From positions 1 through 33,722 of the forward strand of contig VXNP01000067.1 of NCBI GenBank assembly GCA_009840525.1: a stretch of DNA of 33,722 nucleotides. Direction: 5' to 3'. A program made the position numbers and the translations under genes. Positions 9,097 to 17,338 of this stretch are shown here, in pieces; the stretch's first letter is position 1, and every line of letters starts with the position of its first letter. The notes below the pieces were generated by a model. The model saw only the letters and a program-made list of their open reading frames with translations. It did no database searches and was not told where the DNA came from. The DNA is from Gammaproteobacteria bacterium (lineage in GTDB: Bacteria; Gemmatimonadota; Gemmatimonadetes; Longimicrobiales; Gaopeijiaceae).

Positions 9097-11051
9097 CCGG
9101 CTCGCGGCAGGGGGCCGGGAACGGACGGTCCGCGGGAGCTCGACGTGGCGCCGACGCCAGAGGAGTTGGTGCGCCGGCCGGTGGCGGCAACCCGGGATTC
9201 CAGGAGCAGCAGCACCAGAGCGGCGACGAGGAGCCAGCGCCATACCTCCGTGCCCTGCCGGCTGGCGAAGACCAGGCGCCGCCAGGACGGGGCGTCGGCC
9301 CGGTCGTAGTCGTCCCCCAGAACCCCGTCGAGGGCGCTTTCCGCGATCGGCTCCAGGATCGATTCCGCCGCGGGCGGGTTGACCGCGACCTCCCGCACGA
9401 GGGAGTCGCCCGCCAGAAGGCGATAGAGCCCAGGAGCGCGCGCGACAACCTGGGCCCCCGCGCCGGCCGGCGCCCGCCCGCCGGCGGCATCGGCGACGGC
9501 GTCAACCCCGGCCGGAATCGGCAGGGCATCCCCGACGGTGAACGACCTGCCGCCGCTCTGGAAAGGCCAGCGCGACACCATCCATTCGACCAGGGGCAGC
9601 ATCGGGGCGGACACGGCCAAGCTGGTGGCCTCTGCGTCCACCGGGGAGCCGAGCAGCAGATAGGATCCGCCCGGCGCGCTGCCGGTCACGATCCAGGGCT
9701 CGCCCGAGTCGAGTGTGGCCTGGACCACACCCGCCGCTTCCTCGCCGTTGGCGACCAGGCGATAGCGGCGGACGATGCGCACCTCGTCGAGGGCCACCGG
9801 CAGGCGGTTGTCGGCCACTCCGATCTCGCCGGCTCCGGGCTCGCTCTCGTAGCGCCAGGGAATCTCCGCCAGCAGGAGCTGGCGGTTGAGGGCGGGCAGC
9901 ATCGCTCCGTCGGAGGGCGGAACCACGACGGCGGCGGAACCAGCGGGCCGGCCGTCCAGCCCCTCTCCGCCCACGCTCAGGAGTACCTGGGCAGCCGCGT
10001 CCGCAGTCCGTTGCGCCCGCCCCGCCCGCGCCAGCACCTCGATTGCCTGCTCAAGGAAAAATCCGCCATCGCCCCGGAGCGACACTCCCACCGGAGGCCG
10101 CACCGACACCGAGAAAAAACGGCGGTCGTCGCCGCGCAGCGCGTCCGGGTCGATCTCGGCGTATCCGCTCACGACGCCTCCCGCGAACGGGCCCACGTTG
10201 AGCAGCGCCTCCGACCCCGCCGTGATGGTGGTCGCGCCGACGGTGCGCCCTCCCACGACCAGCCGCACCGCCAGGGTATCCTGGCCTTCCCCCCTGCCCC
10301 CGACCGCGATGGACACCTGGGAGCGCTCGTTCGTCATGGGCGCGAGACCTCCGCCGACCAGTACCTCCCTGAGGTAACGGTTGTCCTCCGGGGAGGACGG
10401 TGCATGGTACACGAGGAGACGGGTGTCGGCGGGGAGCGCCACGGGGGCGTCGCCAGGGAACGCCGTGGCCTGCAGGTCGGACAGCACCTGGATTTCGGCC
10501 TCGTCGAGCGGCGCCGCCGAGACCAGGGCGCCGGCTCTCTCGATCGCGGCGGCGAGATCCGCTCGTCCGCCGCTCACCTGGGTCTCAAGAACGCGCGCGC
10601 GCGCCTGGACGGGAGATCCCGGCACCGCGACATCCCACGGCTCTCCCGCCCTCATCACCCAGATGCGATCCTCGGGCCCGGCTTCGTCGAGGGTCTCGAG
10701 GGCCAGTGCCTTCAATCGATCGAGCACGCGCTGTTCTCCCTGAACCAGCCCGGAGCTGAGCGAGTTGTCCAGGATGATCACCAGCGCGGTAGGCTGGTGC
10801 GTGCCCCCGGCGCCCCTCCAGAAGAGCCGGCTCCCCGCCAGCACAAGCAGAAGGCAGATGGCAACCCGGAGGAGGAGGAGCAGCAGCTGGCGGATGCGAA
10901 TGGTGCGCGCATGATCGCGCGTGGCGCGCAGCAGATAGCGCAGCGCGGGGAATGGGACCCGGCGGAGCTCGTGGCGGTGGAAGAGATGAAGAATCAGCGG
11001 AACCGCGACCACCGCGGCGGCAGCCAGGAAAAGAGGGTTCAGAAAGCCCAC
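9093..11051 (-). CDS. BatA-like membrane protein with vWA-type motif
   Basis: This is a 652-residue integral membrane protein of the BatA N-terminal family. It starts with a short membrane segment (about 5-24, FLNPLFLAAAAVVAVPLIL) and a basic loop with HRHELRRVPFPALR, then a second membrane segment (about 55-73). A von Willebrand A-like domain follows, with an intact DNSLS metal-site motif (95-99). The middle is a large beta-rich region, and a C-terminal membrane helix lies near 613-627. Such proteins are found with DUF58 and MoxR ATPases in Bat-type clusters linked to envelope stress or aerotolerance. The exact function is unknown. The start is GTG at 11049-11051, with AGGAG about 9 bases upstream. 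It follows the DUF58 gene by 12 bases and overlaps mfd by 4. Confidence 0.85.
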   Translation of the reverse strand: MGFLNPLFLAAAAVVAVPLILHLFHRHELRRVPFPALRYLLRATRDHARTIRIRQLLLLLLRVAICLLLVLAGSRLFWRGAGGTHQPTALVIILDNSLSSGLVQGEQRVLDRLKALALETLDEAGPEDRIWVMRAGEPWDVAVPGSPVQARARVLETQVSGGRADLAAAIERAGALVSAAPLDEAEIQVLSDLQATAFPGDAPVALPADTRLLVYHAPSSPEDNRYLREVLVGGGLAPMTNERSQVSIAVGGRGEGQDTLAVRLVVGGRTVGATTITAGSEALLNVGPFAGGVVSGYAEIDPDALRGDDRRFFSVSVRPPVGVSLRGDGGFFLEQAIEVLARAGRAQRTADAAAQVLLSVGGEGLDGRPAGSAAVVVPPSDGAMLPALNRQLLLAEIPWRYESEPGAGEIGVADNRLPVALDEVRIVRRYRLVANGEEAAGVVQATLDSGEPWIVTGSAPGGSYLLLGSPVDAEATSLAVSAPMLPLVEWMVSRWPFQSGGRSFTVGDALPIPAGVDAVADAAGGRAPAGAGAQVVARAPGLYRLLAGDSLVREVAVNPPAAESILEPIAESALDGVLGDDYDRADAPSWRRLVFASRQGTEVWRWLLVAALVLLLLESRVAATGRRTNSSGVGATSSSRGPSVPGPLPRAG

Positions 11052-11063
11052 GCCATCCGGCTC

Positions 11064-12017
11064 CTATCCCAGTCTCTGCCGCTTGCGCAGATACGTCCTC
11101 AGGGCGAGCGAGAAAGGCTGGCTCGTCTCGATCATGCAGTAGTCGATCCCGTAGGGCCGGGTGGCGCGTTCCCACTCGGCGATCGCGCTGTCCACCGCCT
11201 CCCGGTACTCGCGGCGCATGTCCGGCACGCTGATCTGAATCTCATCGCGGCTCTCGGGATCGAAGAAACGCACGTCGCCCGCGGGAGGCAGCTCGCGCTC
11301 GCCCGGATCCAGAATGTGGAAGACGAGCACTTCGTGGCCATAGTGCTTGAGATAGCGCAGTGCCAGCCGGGTCTCCTCGGGGTCGATCAGCAGATCGGAC
11401 AACAGCACGATCAGGCCCCGGCGGCGCAGGCGTCCGGCGATGTCACGCAACGCGGAATGCGCGGACGTCAGGCCCGTAGGCTCCAGCGGCGAGACGCGCC
11501 GGATGACCTCGTGCCACTGCTTGCGTCCTCCGCTGGGTCCGAGCCGGGCCTGGATCTCGTGGTGGAAGGACGCGAAGCCGACCAGATCCCCCTGACCCAG
11601 GAGGAGAAGCGCGATGCATGCCAGGAGGTGTTTCGCGTACCACGACTTGGTGGCCAGCGTCCCGGGCTGCGAAGTCCACGCCATGGAGAGGCTGTTGTCG
11701 AGGAGAAGGTATGCGCGAAGGTTGGTCTCCTCTTCGAACTGCTTCACGTAGAATCGGTCCGAGCGGCCGTACATGCGCCAGTCGATGTAGCGCAGGTCAT
11801 CGCCGGCCTGGTACGCCCGATGCTCCGCGAACTCCGCGGAGAACCCGCGGTGCGGCGAACGGTGCAGCCCCATGTAGAATCCCTCCACGACCTCGCGCGC
11901 GATGAACTCGAGGCCGCCGACCTCCGACAGCGCCACCGGGTCCATCAGGTCGGCGCGCCGCCGGCCCGGGGTGGTCCCGGGGCGGGCATCGGGTGCGGAC
12001 GTGTTGGGTTCGTTCAT
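11064..12017 (-). CDS. DUF58 domain-containing protein
   Basis: This 317-residue protein carries the DUF58 signature GDDLRYIDW (residues 72-80) and a vWA-type metal-site motif DNSLS (107-111). DUF58 proteins are usually soluble or membrane-associated partners of MoxR AAA+ ATPases and BatA-type membrane proteins. Their biochemical role is poorly known, but they are linked to assembly of metal-dependent or envelope complexes. No signal peptide or membrane helix is evident. This is the first gene of the long minus-strand cluster, divergent from the DUF4384 gene, and no MoxR gene lies upstream in the window. The ATG at 12015-12017 has no clear Shine-Dalgarno sequence, so a leaderless or weakly initiated mRNA is possible. 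Confidence 0.92.
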   Translation of the reverse strand: MNEPNTSAPDARPGTTPGRRRADLMDPVALSEVGGLEFIAREVVEGFYMGLHRSPHRGFSAEFAEHRAYQAGDDLRYIDWRMYGRSDRFYVKQFEEETNLRAYLLLDNSLSMAWTSQPGTLATKSWYAKHLLACIALLLLGQGDLVGFASFHHEIQARLGPSGGRKQWHEVIRRVSPLEPTGLTSAHSALRDIAGRLRRRGLIVLLSDLLIDPEETRLALRYLKHYGHEVLVFHILDPGERELPPAGDVRFFDPESRDEIQISVPDMRREYREAVDSAIAEWERATRPYGIDYCMIETSQPFSLALRTYLRKRQRLG

Positions 12018-12139
12018 GGTGCGTAGTCTAGAAAACCGTGGGAGAGGATGCCATGCCCGCCCGGGTTCCGCTCATTGGGTCCAACGTAGGCATGTGCCGC
12101 GGGAGGCCCTTGCATGGAAGGTATCAGGCTCCCGTCTAC

Positions 12140-12168
12140 TTGCGGGAAGGACGGCATGGTCGGATAGG
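12140..12168 (+). promoter_or_regulatory. Candidate sigma70-like promoter for the DUF4384 gene
   Basis: In the divergent intergenic region (12018-12277), TTGCGG and GATAGG are separated by exactly 17 bases, about 110 bases before the ATG at 12278. The match to consensus is partial and high-GC genomes give many chance hits. I found no convincing promoter for the opposite DUF58 gene in the same region. Confidence 0.25.
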
Positions 12169-12277
12169 TTAGAGGAAAGGCGACGGGCGCAAGCGCTGGC
12201 ACGCATGGTGCAGCACAATGGGCCCAGGGTTTCGTTTTCGCGGGCCGCGCCCGCCGGCAGGGGGAAGAGTCAGGACG

Positions 12278-13798
12278 ATGCGGTTCGCCAGGTTGGCCAC
12301 CGGCCCGGTGTTCGGGCTGACGCTTCTGTGTGCGGCGCCCATGGCTGCCCAGGAGCAGTTCGCAGCCCGGGATGAGCCCCTGGAGTCGCGCATATGGCTG
12401 GATCGCGGCACCAGCCCCGTGCTGCGGCGAGGCGATCTGGTGCGCGTTTTCTACCGCGCCTCGCGCGACGCCTACGTGAGCATCTTCCACATCGACACCA
12501 ACGGCTTCACGCGCCTGCTCCATCCCGGCTCTCCCACCGACGGCCACCTGGCGCTGGCCGGGCGCGACTACCGGCTGCTGTTTCCGGAGTCGCGCTATTG
12601 GCAGGTCGAGGAGGACGAGGGCAAGGGCTACCTCTTCATGGTCGCGTCGCCGGCGCCGCTCGACTTCTCGGGTTTCGCGTACTCGCGCTACGAGGGCGGG
12701 TGGAACCTGGCCGCGTTGGCACAGGCCGCATATCGCGATCCGTTCCTGATGATGGACGATGTGGTCGCGGCGCTGATCCCGGAGGAGGCAGGGGAGTACG
12801 CGCTCGACTTCGTCGCCTACGACATCGACCGGCCCCACGACTATCCGCGCTTCCTGTGTTACCAGTGTCACGGCTTCAGGCCGATGTTCGACTGGAACCC
12901 GTACGGCCGCTGGTGCACCGACTTCCGGGTCGTGATCCACGACGACCCCTACTACTACCCCGTGTACCGGTACAGCGGCGACCGGGTGGTGTACACGCGC
13001 CCGCCCGAGCCCTCGCGTCCCATGTTCGAGTTCAAGGAGCGGGTTGATGGCGAAGCCGCGACGCCCCTGATCCGAACGAGGTCGGGGGATGCGGCCGAGC
13101 GCGGTGTCGGCAGGGACCTGGGGCAGGGTCCGGGTGAGGTGCCCACCGCGCGCGTTCCCGGCCTGCGCGAACCGATGCTAACGGGGACAGGCGCGCAGGC
13201 CGGATTGGCACGCCCGGCCGATGGACCGGCGCTGCCGGGAAGGGTCGTACGGCCCCGGACGATGGCGGTGCCGTCAGGCTCTGTGGGGTTGAGCGCGGAT
13301 GCCCGCGGGCAGGCTCCGCCCGAGACGCGCGCGACCGGGGCGGAGCTGGCGCCGGTGGGGCAGCGCACGGCCGCGGCTGGCGAGGTGCGGGCGGAGGGGG
13401 CCGATCCGGTGGCATCGCCGGAGACGGTCGGGGATGCCGTGGTGGGTGCGCCGCCCGCGGTGCCGCTCCCAGCCACCTCCCCGCGGCCTGACGGATCGCT
13501 CCCGGACGCGGCCGTTCGCGGCGCGCGTTTGCGGCCGGGTACGACACCGCTCCCCGAGGCCCGAGCCGCCGAAGGCCGCGACGAGCGACCCGTGCTGCAG
13601 CGGCGTGGTGAACCACCCCCCGGCGGTTCGGCTCCCCCGCCTTCCGCGCGGCCGGGCACGCCGCCCGGCGAGCCGCCGCCTCCGTCCGCCGGTCGACCGC
13701 CTCCGGATGCGCGCTCGGGCCCCCCGCCCCGGTCGTCGGGCCGCCCTCCGCCCGCTCCAGCCCGGCGGCGGCCGCCCGGCAGGCCACCAGTCGGGTAG
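12278..13798 (+). CDS. Exported DUF4384-type protein with proline-rich tail
   Basis: This 506-residue protein has a signal peptide (1-25, ending PMAAQ) and an N-terminal domain (about 35-125) resembling DUF4384. The resemblance rests on GDLVRVFYRASRDAY followed by VSIFHIDTNG and a glycine-rich strand pattern. Residues 190-215 contain CYQCH (194-198) and another cysteine at 213. The CxxCH could be a haem or metal site, or simply a disulfide pair. After about residue 250 the sequence is low-complexity, rich in proline, arginine and glycine, ending in repeated PP motifs that suggest a flexible, extended tail. I chose ATG 12278 because the signal peptide begins there. GGGGGAAGAG lies upstream of it. 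The frame opens 60 bases earlier at 12218 without a signal. Function is unknown. Confidence 0.8.
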   Translation: MRFARLATGPVFGLTLLCAAPMAAQEQFAARDEPLESRIWLDRGTSPVLRRGDLVRVFYRASRDAYVSIFHIDTNGFTRLLHPGSPTDGHLALAGRDYRLLFPESRYWQVEEDEGKGYLFMVASPAPLDFSGFAYSRYEGGWNLAALAQAAYRDPFLMMDDVVAALIPEEAGEYALDFVAYDIDRPHDYPRFLCYQCHGFRPMFDWNPYGRWCTDFRVVIHDDPYYYPVYRYSGDRVVYTRPPEPSRPMFEFKERVDGEAATPLIRTRSGDAAERGVGRDLGQGPGEVPTARVPGLREPMLTGTGAQAGLARPADGPALPGRVVRPRTMAVPSGSVGLSADARGQAPPETRATGAELAPVGQRTAAAGEVRAEGADPVASPETVGDAVVGAPPAVPLPATSPRPDGSLPDAAVRGARLRPGTTPLPEARAAEGRDERPVLQRRGEPPPGGSAPPPSARPGTPPGEPPPPSAGRPPPDARSGPPPRSSGRPPPAPARRRPPGRPPVG

Positions 13799-13891
13799 TC
13801 GCTGGCACGGCCACCGGAAAAGCTTCCGATCAAATCGCCGGTCAAGCAGGCCGGGAAACGGTGTGCTCGCTATCCCCTGCTACCGGCTTTC

Positions 13892-15844
13892 TCACCACCT
13901 TCCGCCAGGTGGCCGATTCTGGCCCCCGGGAGGCCCCTGCGTGTCAAACGCCTCCACCCCGGCACCCGGGCAGAAGTCGCCGGTGCCCCGGAAGTGGGTG
14001 TTGAGGCACCTCAGTTCCGACCCGAGGCCCACCAGCAGGTCCACCGTCCCGGGGTAGGACGGGCGCGAGAAGTAGCCTGCCCGGCCCCCGCGGGCCATGT
14101 CGGCGGTGGACTGGCCCAGGCGGCTGATCGCACCCACGTCGGCTCCCTTCGACACCAGGTACTCGATGAGGTCGTTGCCGCCCCGCACCGAGGCGTAATG
14201 CAGCGGGGTGTAGCCCCACGAGTCGCGGAGATTGACGTCGGCTCCGAGCTCCTCGACCAGGTACCTGACCGTGTTGAGGAAGTTGTTCGGGACGTGGTTC
14301 ATCAGGAAGGCGCCGAGTCCCATGTACCCGCCCCCCGCCGCGGCGTGAATCGCGTACATGTTGGGAGTGCCCTCGGGGATCATGGGCAGCCCGGAATCCT
14401 CCTGCAGGCGCCCGTCGTTCTGTCGCCCTTCCCGCATCCCCGGCTCCGGCCAGGTGGTGGGCATGTCCGGGTCGGCTCCGTGGGCCACCAGCGCCTTCAT
14501 GGCGGGCAGATCCTGGGCCAGCGCCGCCCGCCAGAAGGGGGTGGCCCCGGTCAGGTTGAGCCCCAGCTTGCCGCGCAGGAAGTCCGAGTACCACAGGTGG
14601 GTCCCGATCGGCGCGTTGGGGTCGGCGCCCGCGTCCAGCAAGGCGTGCAGGACATCCATGTGCGCCGTGGCCTGGTTGTCGTGCGCGCGAGGATGGGGGT
14701 GGTCGGTGAACTTGAAGGCCCACTGGGTCTGGAGCACCGCAAACAGGGGAGAGACGCCGTCCGTGTGGGTGGCCAGGTCGGGATCGGCGCCGCGCTCGAT
14801 GAGCAGCATCGCCATGTCGAACTGGCCGTTGAGCGCGGCGAGGGTAAGCGGGCTGGCCCCGTCGCCGGCGACCTGGTCGATGTCGGCGCCTCCGTCCAGG
14901 AGCACCCGCGCCACCTCCAGATGACCCTCGCGGGCGGCGTGCAGCAGGGCGGTCATGCCGCCGGTCCTGCCGACCAGGGTTTCGTACATGGGCCGCCGGA
15001 CGATCTCGTTGTCGCTGACGTAGCCGGCGGGGGTGTCCCACGCGGGCACCAGGTTGGCAAGGTCGTCGGGGTGGAAGTCGGCCAACTGCCGGCGCAGCTC
15101 CTCGGAATCGAGAAACTCCCGCTGCACCGCGAGCGCGGCCTGCACTTCGGCGGCGGTGGGCTCCCTGGCGGTCCCGCCTTCGGTCGCACGCTGGATCTCG
15201 GACAGCGCCTCCAGCAGACGCCCCTGGGCGGCCCTGCTGATCGCCATTCGGCGCAGCACATCCCCGACTTCGGTGGCGAGCGAGGGGTCGGCGCCGTGTT
15301 CCAGCAGTTCGGCCGCGGAGGCCGCCCGCCCGGCGGCGGCGGCGAACATGAGGGGCGTCTGCCCCGCTGACCTTTCGCGCGCGTTCACCGGCGCGCCGTG
15401 CTCGAGCAGCAGCCGGACCGCGCGTTCGCCGCCGCGCGCCTCCGCCGCCAGGTGGAGGGAGGTCACGCCGCTCGAGGTGGTGACCGCCTCCGCGTCGGCA
15501 CCCGCGCCCAGGAGCGCGTCCACGACGTCCGCGTGTCCTCCCCCACTCGCCAGGTGCAGGGGCGTATAGTCACCGATGCGCGTGGCTGCCCCGGTCTCGG
15601 CCCCTGCGCCGATCAGGATTCCCACGACCTCCAGATGACCCTCGCGGGCGGCCAGGTGCAATGCCGTCAGGCCGTCTCCCTGCGCGAGGTTGGGGTCGGC
15701 GCCGCCCTCGAGCAGCGACCGCACGGCGGTCGCGTCTCCCTCCCTGGCCGCATCCAGCAGCCCATCCTGCGGGGGCGCCGCACCCACGGCCAGCACGACC
15801 GCCAGAACCGTGCCGGCGCGCCGCATCCCGCGTCCCAGCCTCAT
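13892..15844 (-). CDS. Secreted ankyrin-repeat protein
   Basis: This 650-residue protein has a signal peptide-like N-terminus (about 1-25) followed by roughly 11 ankyrin repeats. Five lie at about 27-185, as shown by TALHLAAREGHLEVV and TPLHLASGGGHADVV, and six more follow after a helical linker of about 110 residues that lacks the repeat. The final 60 residues are not ankyrin and contain two cysteines. Ankyrin arrays bind proteins, and an exported one probably acts in the periplasm or at the cell surface. The ATG at 15842-15844 overlaps the DUF1552 stop (ATGA) and has GGAGG 5 bases before it, so expression with DUF1552 is likely. The frame is open for about 300 further codons upstream, but that is the shadow of DUF1552. 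Confidence 0.88.
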   Translation of the reverse strand: MRLGRGMRRAGTVLAVVLAVGAAPPQDGLLDAAREGDATAVRSLLEGGADPNLAQGDGLTALHLAAREGHLEVVGILIGAGAETGAATRIGDYTPLHLASGGGHADVVDALLGAGADAEAVTTSSGVTSLHLAAEARGGERAVRLLLEHGAPVNARERSAGQTPLMFAAAAGRAASAAELLEHGADPSLATEVGDVLRRMAISRAAQGRLLEALSEIQRATEGGTAREPTAAEVQAALAVQREFLDSEELRRQLADFHPDDLANLVPAWDTPAGYVSDNEIVRRPMYETLVGRTGGMTALLHAAREGHLEVARVLLDGGADIDQVAGDGASPLTLAALNGQFDMAMLLIERGADPDLATHTDGVSPLFAVLQTQWAFKFTDHPHPRAHDNQATAHMDVLHALLDAGADPNAPIGTHLWYSDFLRGKLGLNLTGATPFWRAALAQDLPAMKALVAHGADPDMPTTWPEPGMREGRQNDGRLQEDSGLPMIPEGTPNMYAIHAAAGGGYMGLGAFLMNHVPNNFLNTVRYLVEELGADVNLRDSWGYTPLHYASVRGGNDLIEYLVSKGADVGAISRLGQSTADMARGGRAGYFSRPSYPGTVDLLVGLGSELRCLNTHFRGTGDFCPGAGVEAFDTQGPPGGQNRPPGGRW

Positions 15845-17262
15845 GGCTCCCTCCGGGTGCTCACCGAGCGGCCCACCGGAAAGCTGAGCGGGAACTCGCC
15901 CGTGCTGTCGCCGAAGGCTCGCATGTCGTCGTGCCCCAGGCGCTGCATCAGGCTCACGAACACGTTGGCCATGGGCGTTCCCTTGGGCGCCCGCAGATGC
16001 AGGTTGCCCTCCAGCGCACCGTTCGCATGGCCCATGAGCAGGAGCGGGCAGCGCCGGTGGTTGTGCAGGTTCGGGTCGCCCATCGGGGAACCCCAGATGA
16101 TGGCCGTCTTGTCGAGCAGCGACGCCTCGCCCTCCATCGTGTTCTTCATCTTCTCCAGGAAGTACGCCATCTGCCCCAGGCGATACGTGTTGATGACGTT
16201 GAATTCCATGACGGCGGAGGGGACGTTGCCGTGGTGCGACGCCGCGTGGAAGGACTTGCTGGTGCCGCTGTCGGGGAAGGTGCTGTTCTGCAGGTCGAAG
16301 CCGGTCTTGAAAGTGATGACCCGGGTCAGGTCCGCCTGCAGGGCGAGCACCTGCAGGTCGAACATCAGTTGCATGTGGTCTTCCCAGCGGTCCGGAATCC
16401 CCGACGGCGCCTCCGGCATCTGCCGTTCTTCGCCGCTCGAGTTCTGCGCCTCCACCAGCTCGATGCGCCGCTCCAGCTCGCGGATGTGGGTGGCGTACTG
16501 ATCGAGCGCCTGCCGGTCCAGCGCCCCCAGCTCCCGCTTCAGGTCGTTCAGTTCCACCAGCACCCAGTCGAGCAGGCTCTGGCTGTTGCGCAGGCGCACG
16601 GCGCGGTCGGCCGGGGAGTCGCCGGCGCCGAACAGTTGCTCGAACACCCGCCGGGGCTCCCGGATCGCCGGAAGCGGCTGGGTGGGCGATGCCCACGCCA
16701 GGGTGGTGGTGTACGCGCAGTGGTAGTTGTAGGCGCACCCGCCCCCGCGGTCCATCTGCTCCGTCGTGATCTCGAGCGAGGGCAGCGCGGTGTCCTGTCC
16801 GAAGCGGTCCGCGTGGACCTGATCGAGGGACTTGCCCAGATAGACGTCGGCCTGGGTTTGCAGCGGATGGGCCTGGGTGAGGAACACGGCGGTGGAGCGA
16901 TCGTGATCGCCGCCGATCTCCTCGGCCCGGTAGGGCTCCGCCATGCGCACGTCGGTGTTGCTGACGATGGTGAGGTAGTCGCGGTAGGCCTCCAGGGGCT
17001 TGAGCTGGCTCTCCGCCCTGAGCTCGAAATCACGCCCCGCCGTCGCCGGCGCGAACAGGTTCTGCTCGTCCCCCCAGTCGTTCCCGCCCGCGCACCCCAT
17101 TGACTCCTCGACGCACACCAGCCGCGTGAACTGCGCCTGTGCGGCATCGCTCCACGGCGTGCCTGCCGGCACCATCGCCTCGAGGAGCGGGAGGCCCACG
17201 GAGGCCCCGGCGCCCTTCAGAAAGGTACGGCGCGACAGGCGTCTTCCCGTGATGAAATTCAT
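15841..17262 (-). CDS. DUF1552 protein with Tat signal
   Basis: This 473-residue protein belongs to DUF1552, a family of exported proteins of unknown activity best known from Planctomycetes, where it is commonly paired with DUF1592-type proteins. The N-terminus is a Tat signal: SRRTFLKG at about 10-17, a hydrophobic stretch including VGLPLLEAM, then the mature protein. Tat export implies folding or cofactor loading before export. Several cysteines (C50, C57) and histidine-rich segments are visible, but no metal-site pattern can be assigned with confidence. The ATG at 17260-17262 has GGAGGGAAG about 8 bases upstream. It follows the SusD gene by 67 bases and overlaps the ankyrin gene by 4, inside the five-gene operon. 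Confidence 0.9.
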   Translation of the reverse strand: MNFITGRRLSRRTFLKGAGASVGLPLLEAMVPAGTPWSDAAQAQFTRLVCVEESMGCAGGNDWGDEQNLFAPATAGRDFELRAESQLKPLEAYRDYLTIVSNTDVRMAEPYRAEEIGGDHDRSTAVFLTQAHPLQTQADVYLGKSLDQVHADRFGQDTALPSLEITTEQMDRGGGCAYNYHCAYTTTLAWASPTQPLPAIREPRRVFEQLFGAGDSPADRAVRLRNSQSLLDWVLVELNDLKRELGALDRQALDQYATHIRELERRIELVEAQNSSGEERQMPEAPSGIPDRWEDHMQLMFDLQVLALQADLTRVITFKTGFDLQNSTFPDSGTSKSFHAASHHGNVPSAVMEFNVINTYRLGQMAYFLEKMKNTMEGEASLLDKTAIIWGSPMGDPNLHNHRRCPLLLMGHANGALEGNLHLRAPKGTPMANVFVSLMQRLGHDDMRAFGDSTGEFPLSFPVGRSVSTRREP

Positions 17263-17284
17263 CGACGACTTCCCTCCATCCAGC

Positions 17285-17338
17285 GACTCAATTCACAGGA
17301 CGCGGTTTCCCGGACTCGATTCATGGAACTCAGTTCAC
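17285..17338 (-). repeat. Three imperfect 11-bp repeats between susD and DUF1552
   Basis: On the plus strand the copies are ACTCAATTCAC (17286-17296), ACTCGATTCAT (17314-17324) and ACTCAGTTCAC (17328-17338). The last includes the end of the SusD frame. They sit in the 67-base gap, where a protein-binding or RNA-processing site would be plausible. With only three copies and two or three mismatches between them, chance is a serious alternative. Confidence 0.3.

Noticed and set aside
8976..12026. Antisense open frame of 1016 codons over the BatA-like and DUF58 genes
   Set aside because: Both minus-strand genes have motifs, ribosome sites or overlaps. The antisense frame has no recognisable domain.
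12018..12277. Possible small RNA or leader in the DUF4384/DUF58 divergent gap
   Set aside because: I found no conserved-looking structure, tRNA-like arm or terminator beyond one weak promoter match.
13799..13912. Convergent gap and CCACCT/AGGTGG hairpin as a bidirectional terminator
   Set aside because: The short 6-bp stem lies inside the ankyrin coding end and lacks T-runs. Nothing else stands out in the gap.
15845..16738. N-terminal extension of the ankyrin frame
   Set aside because: It lies within DUF1552 in another frame. The ATG at 15844 begins a signal peptide and has a good ribosome site.
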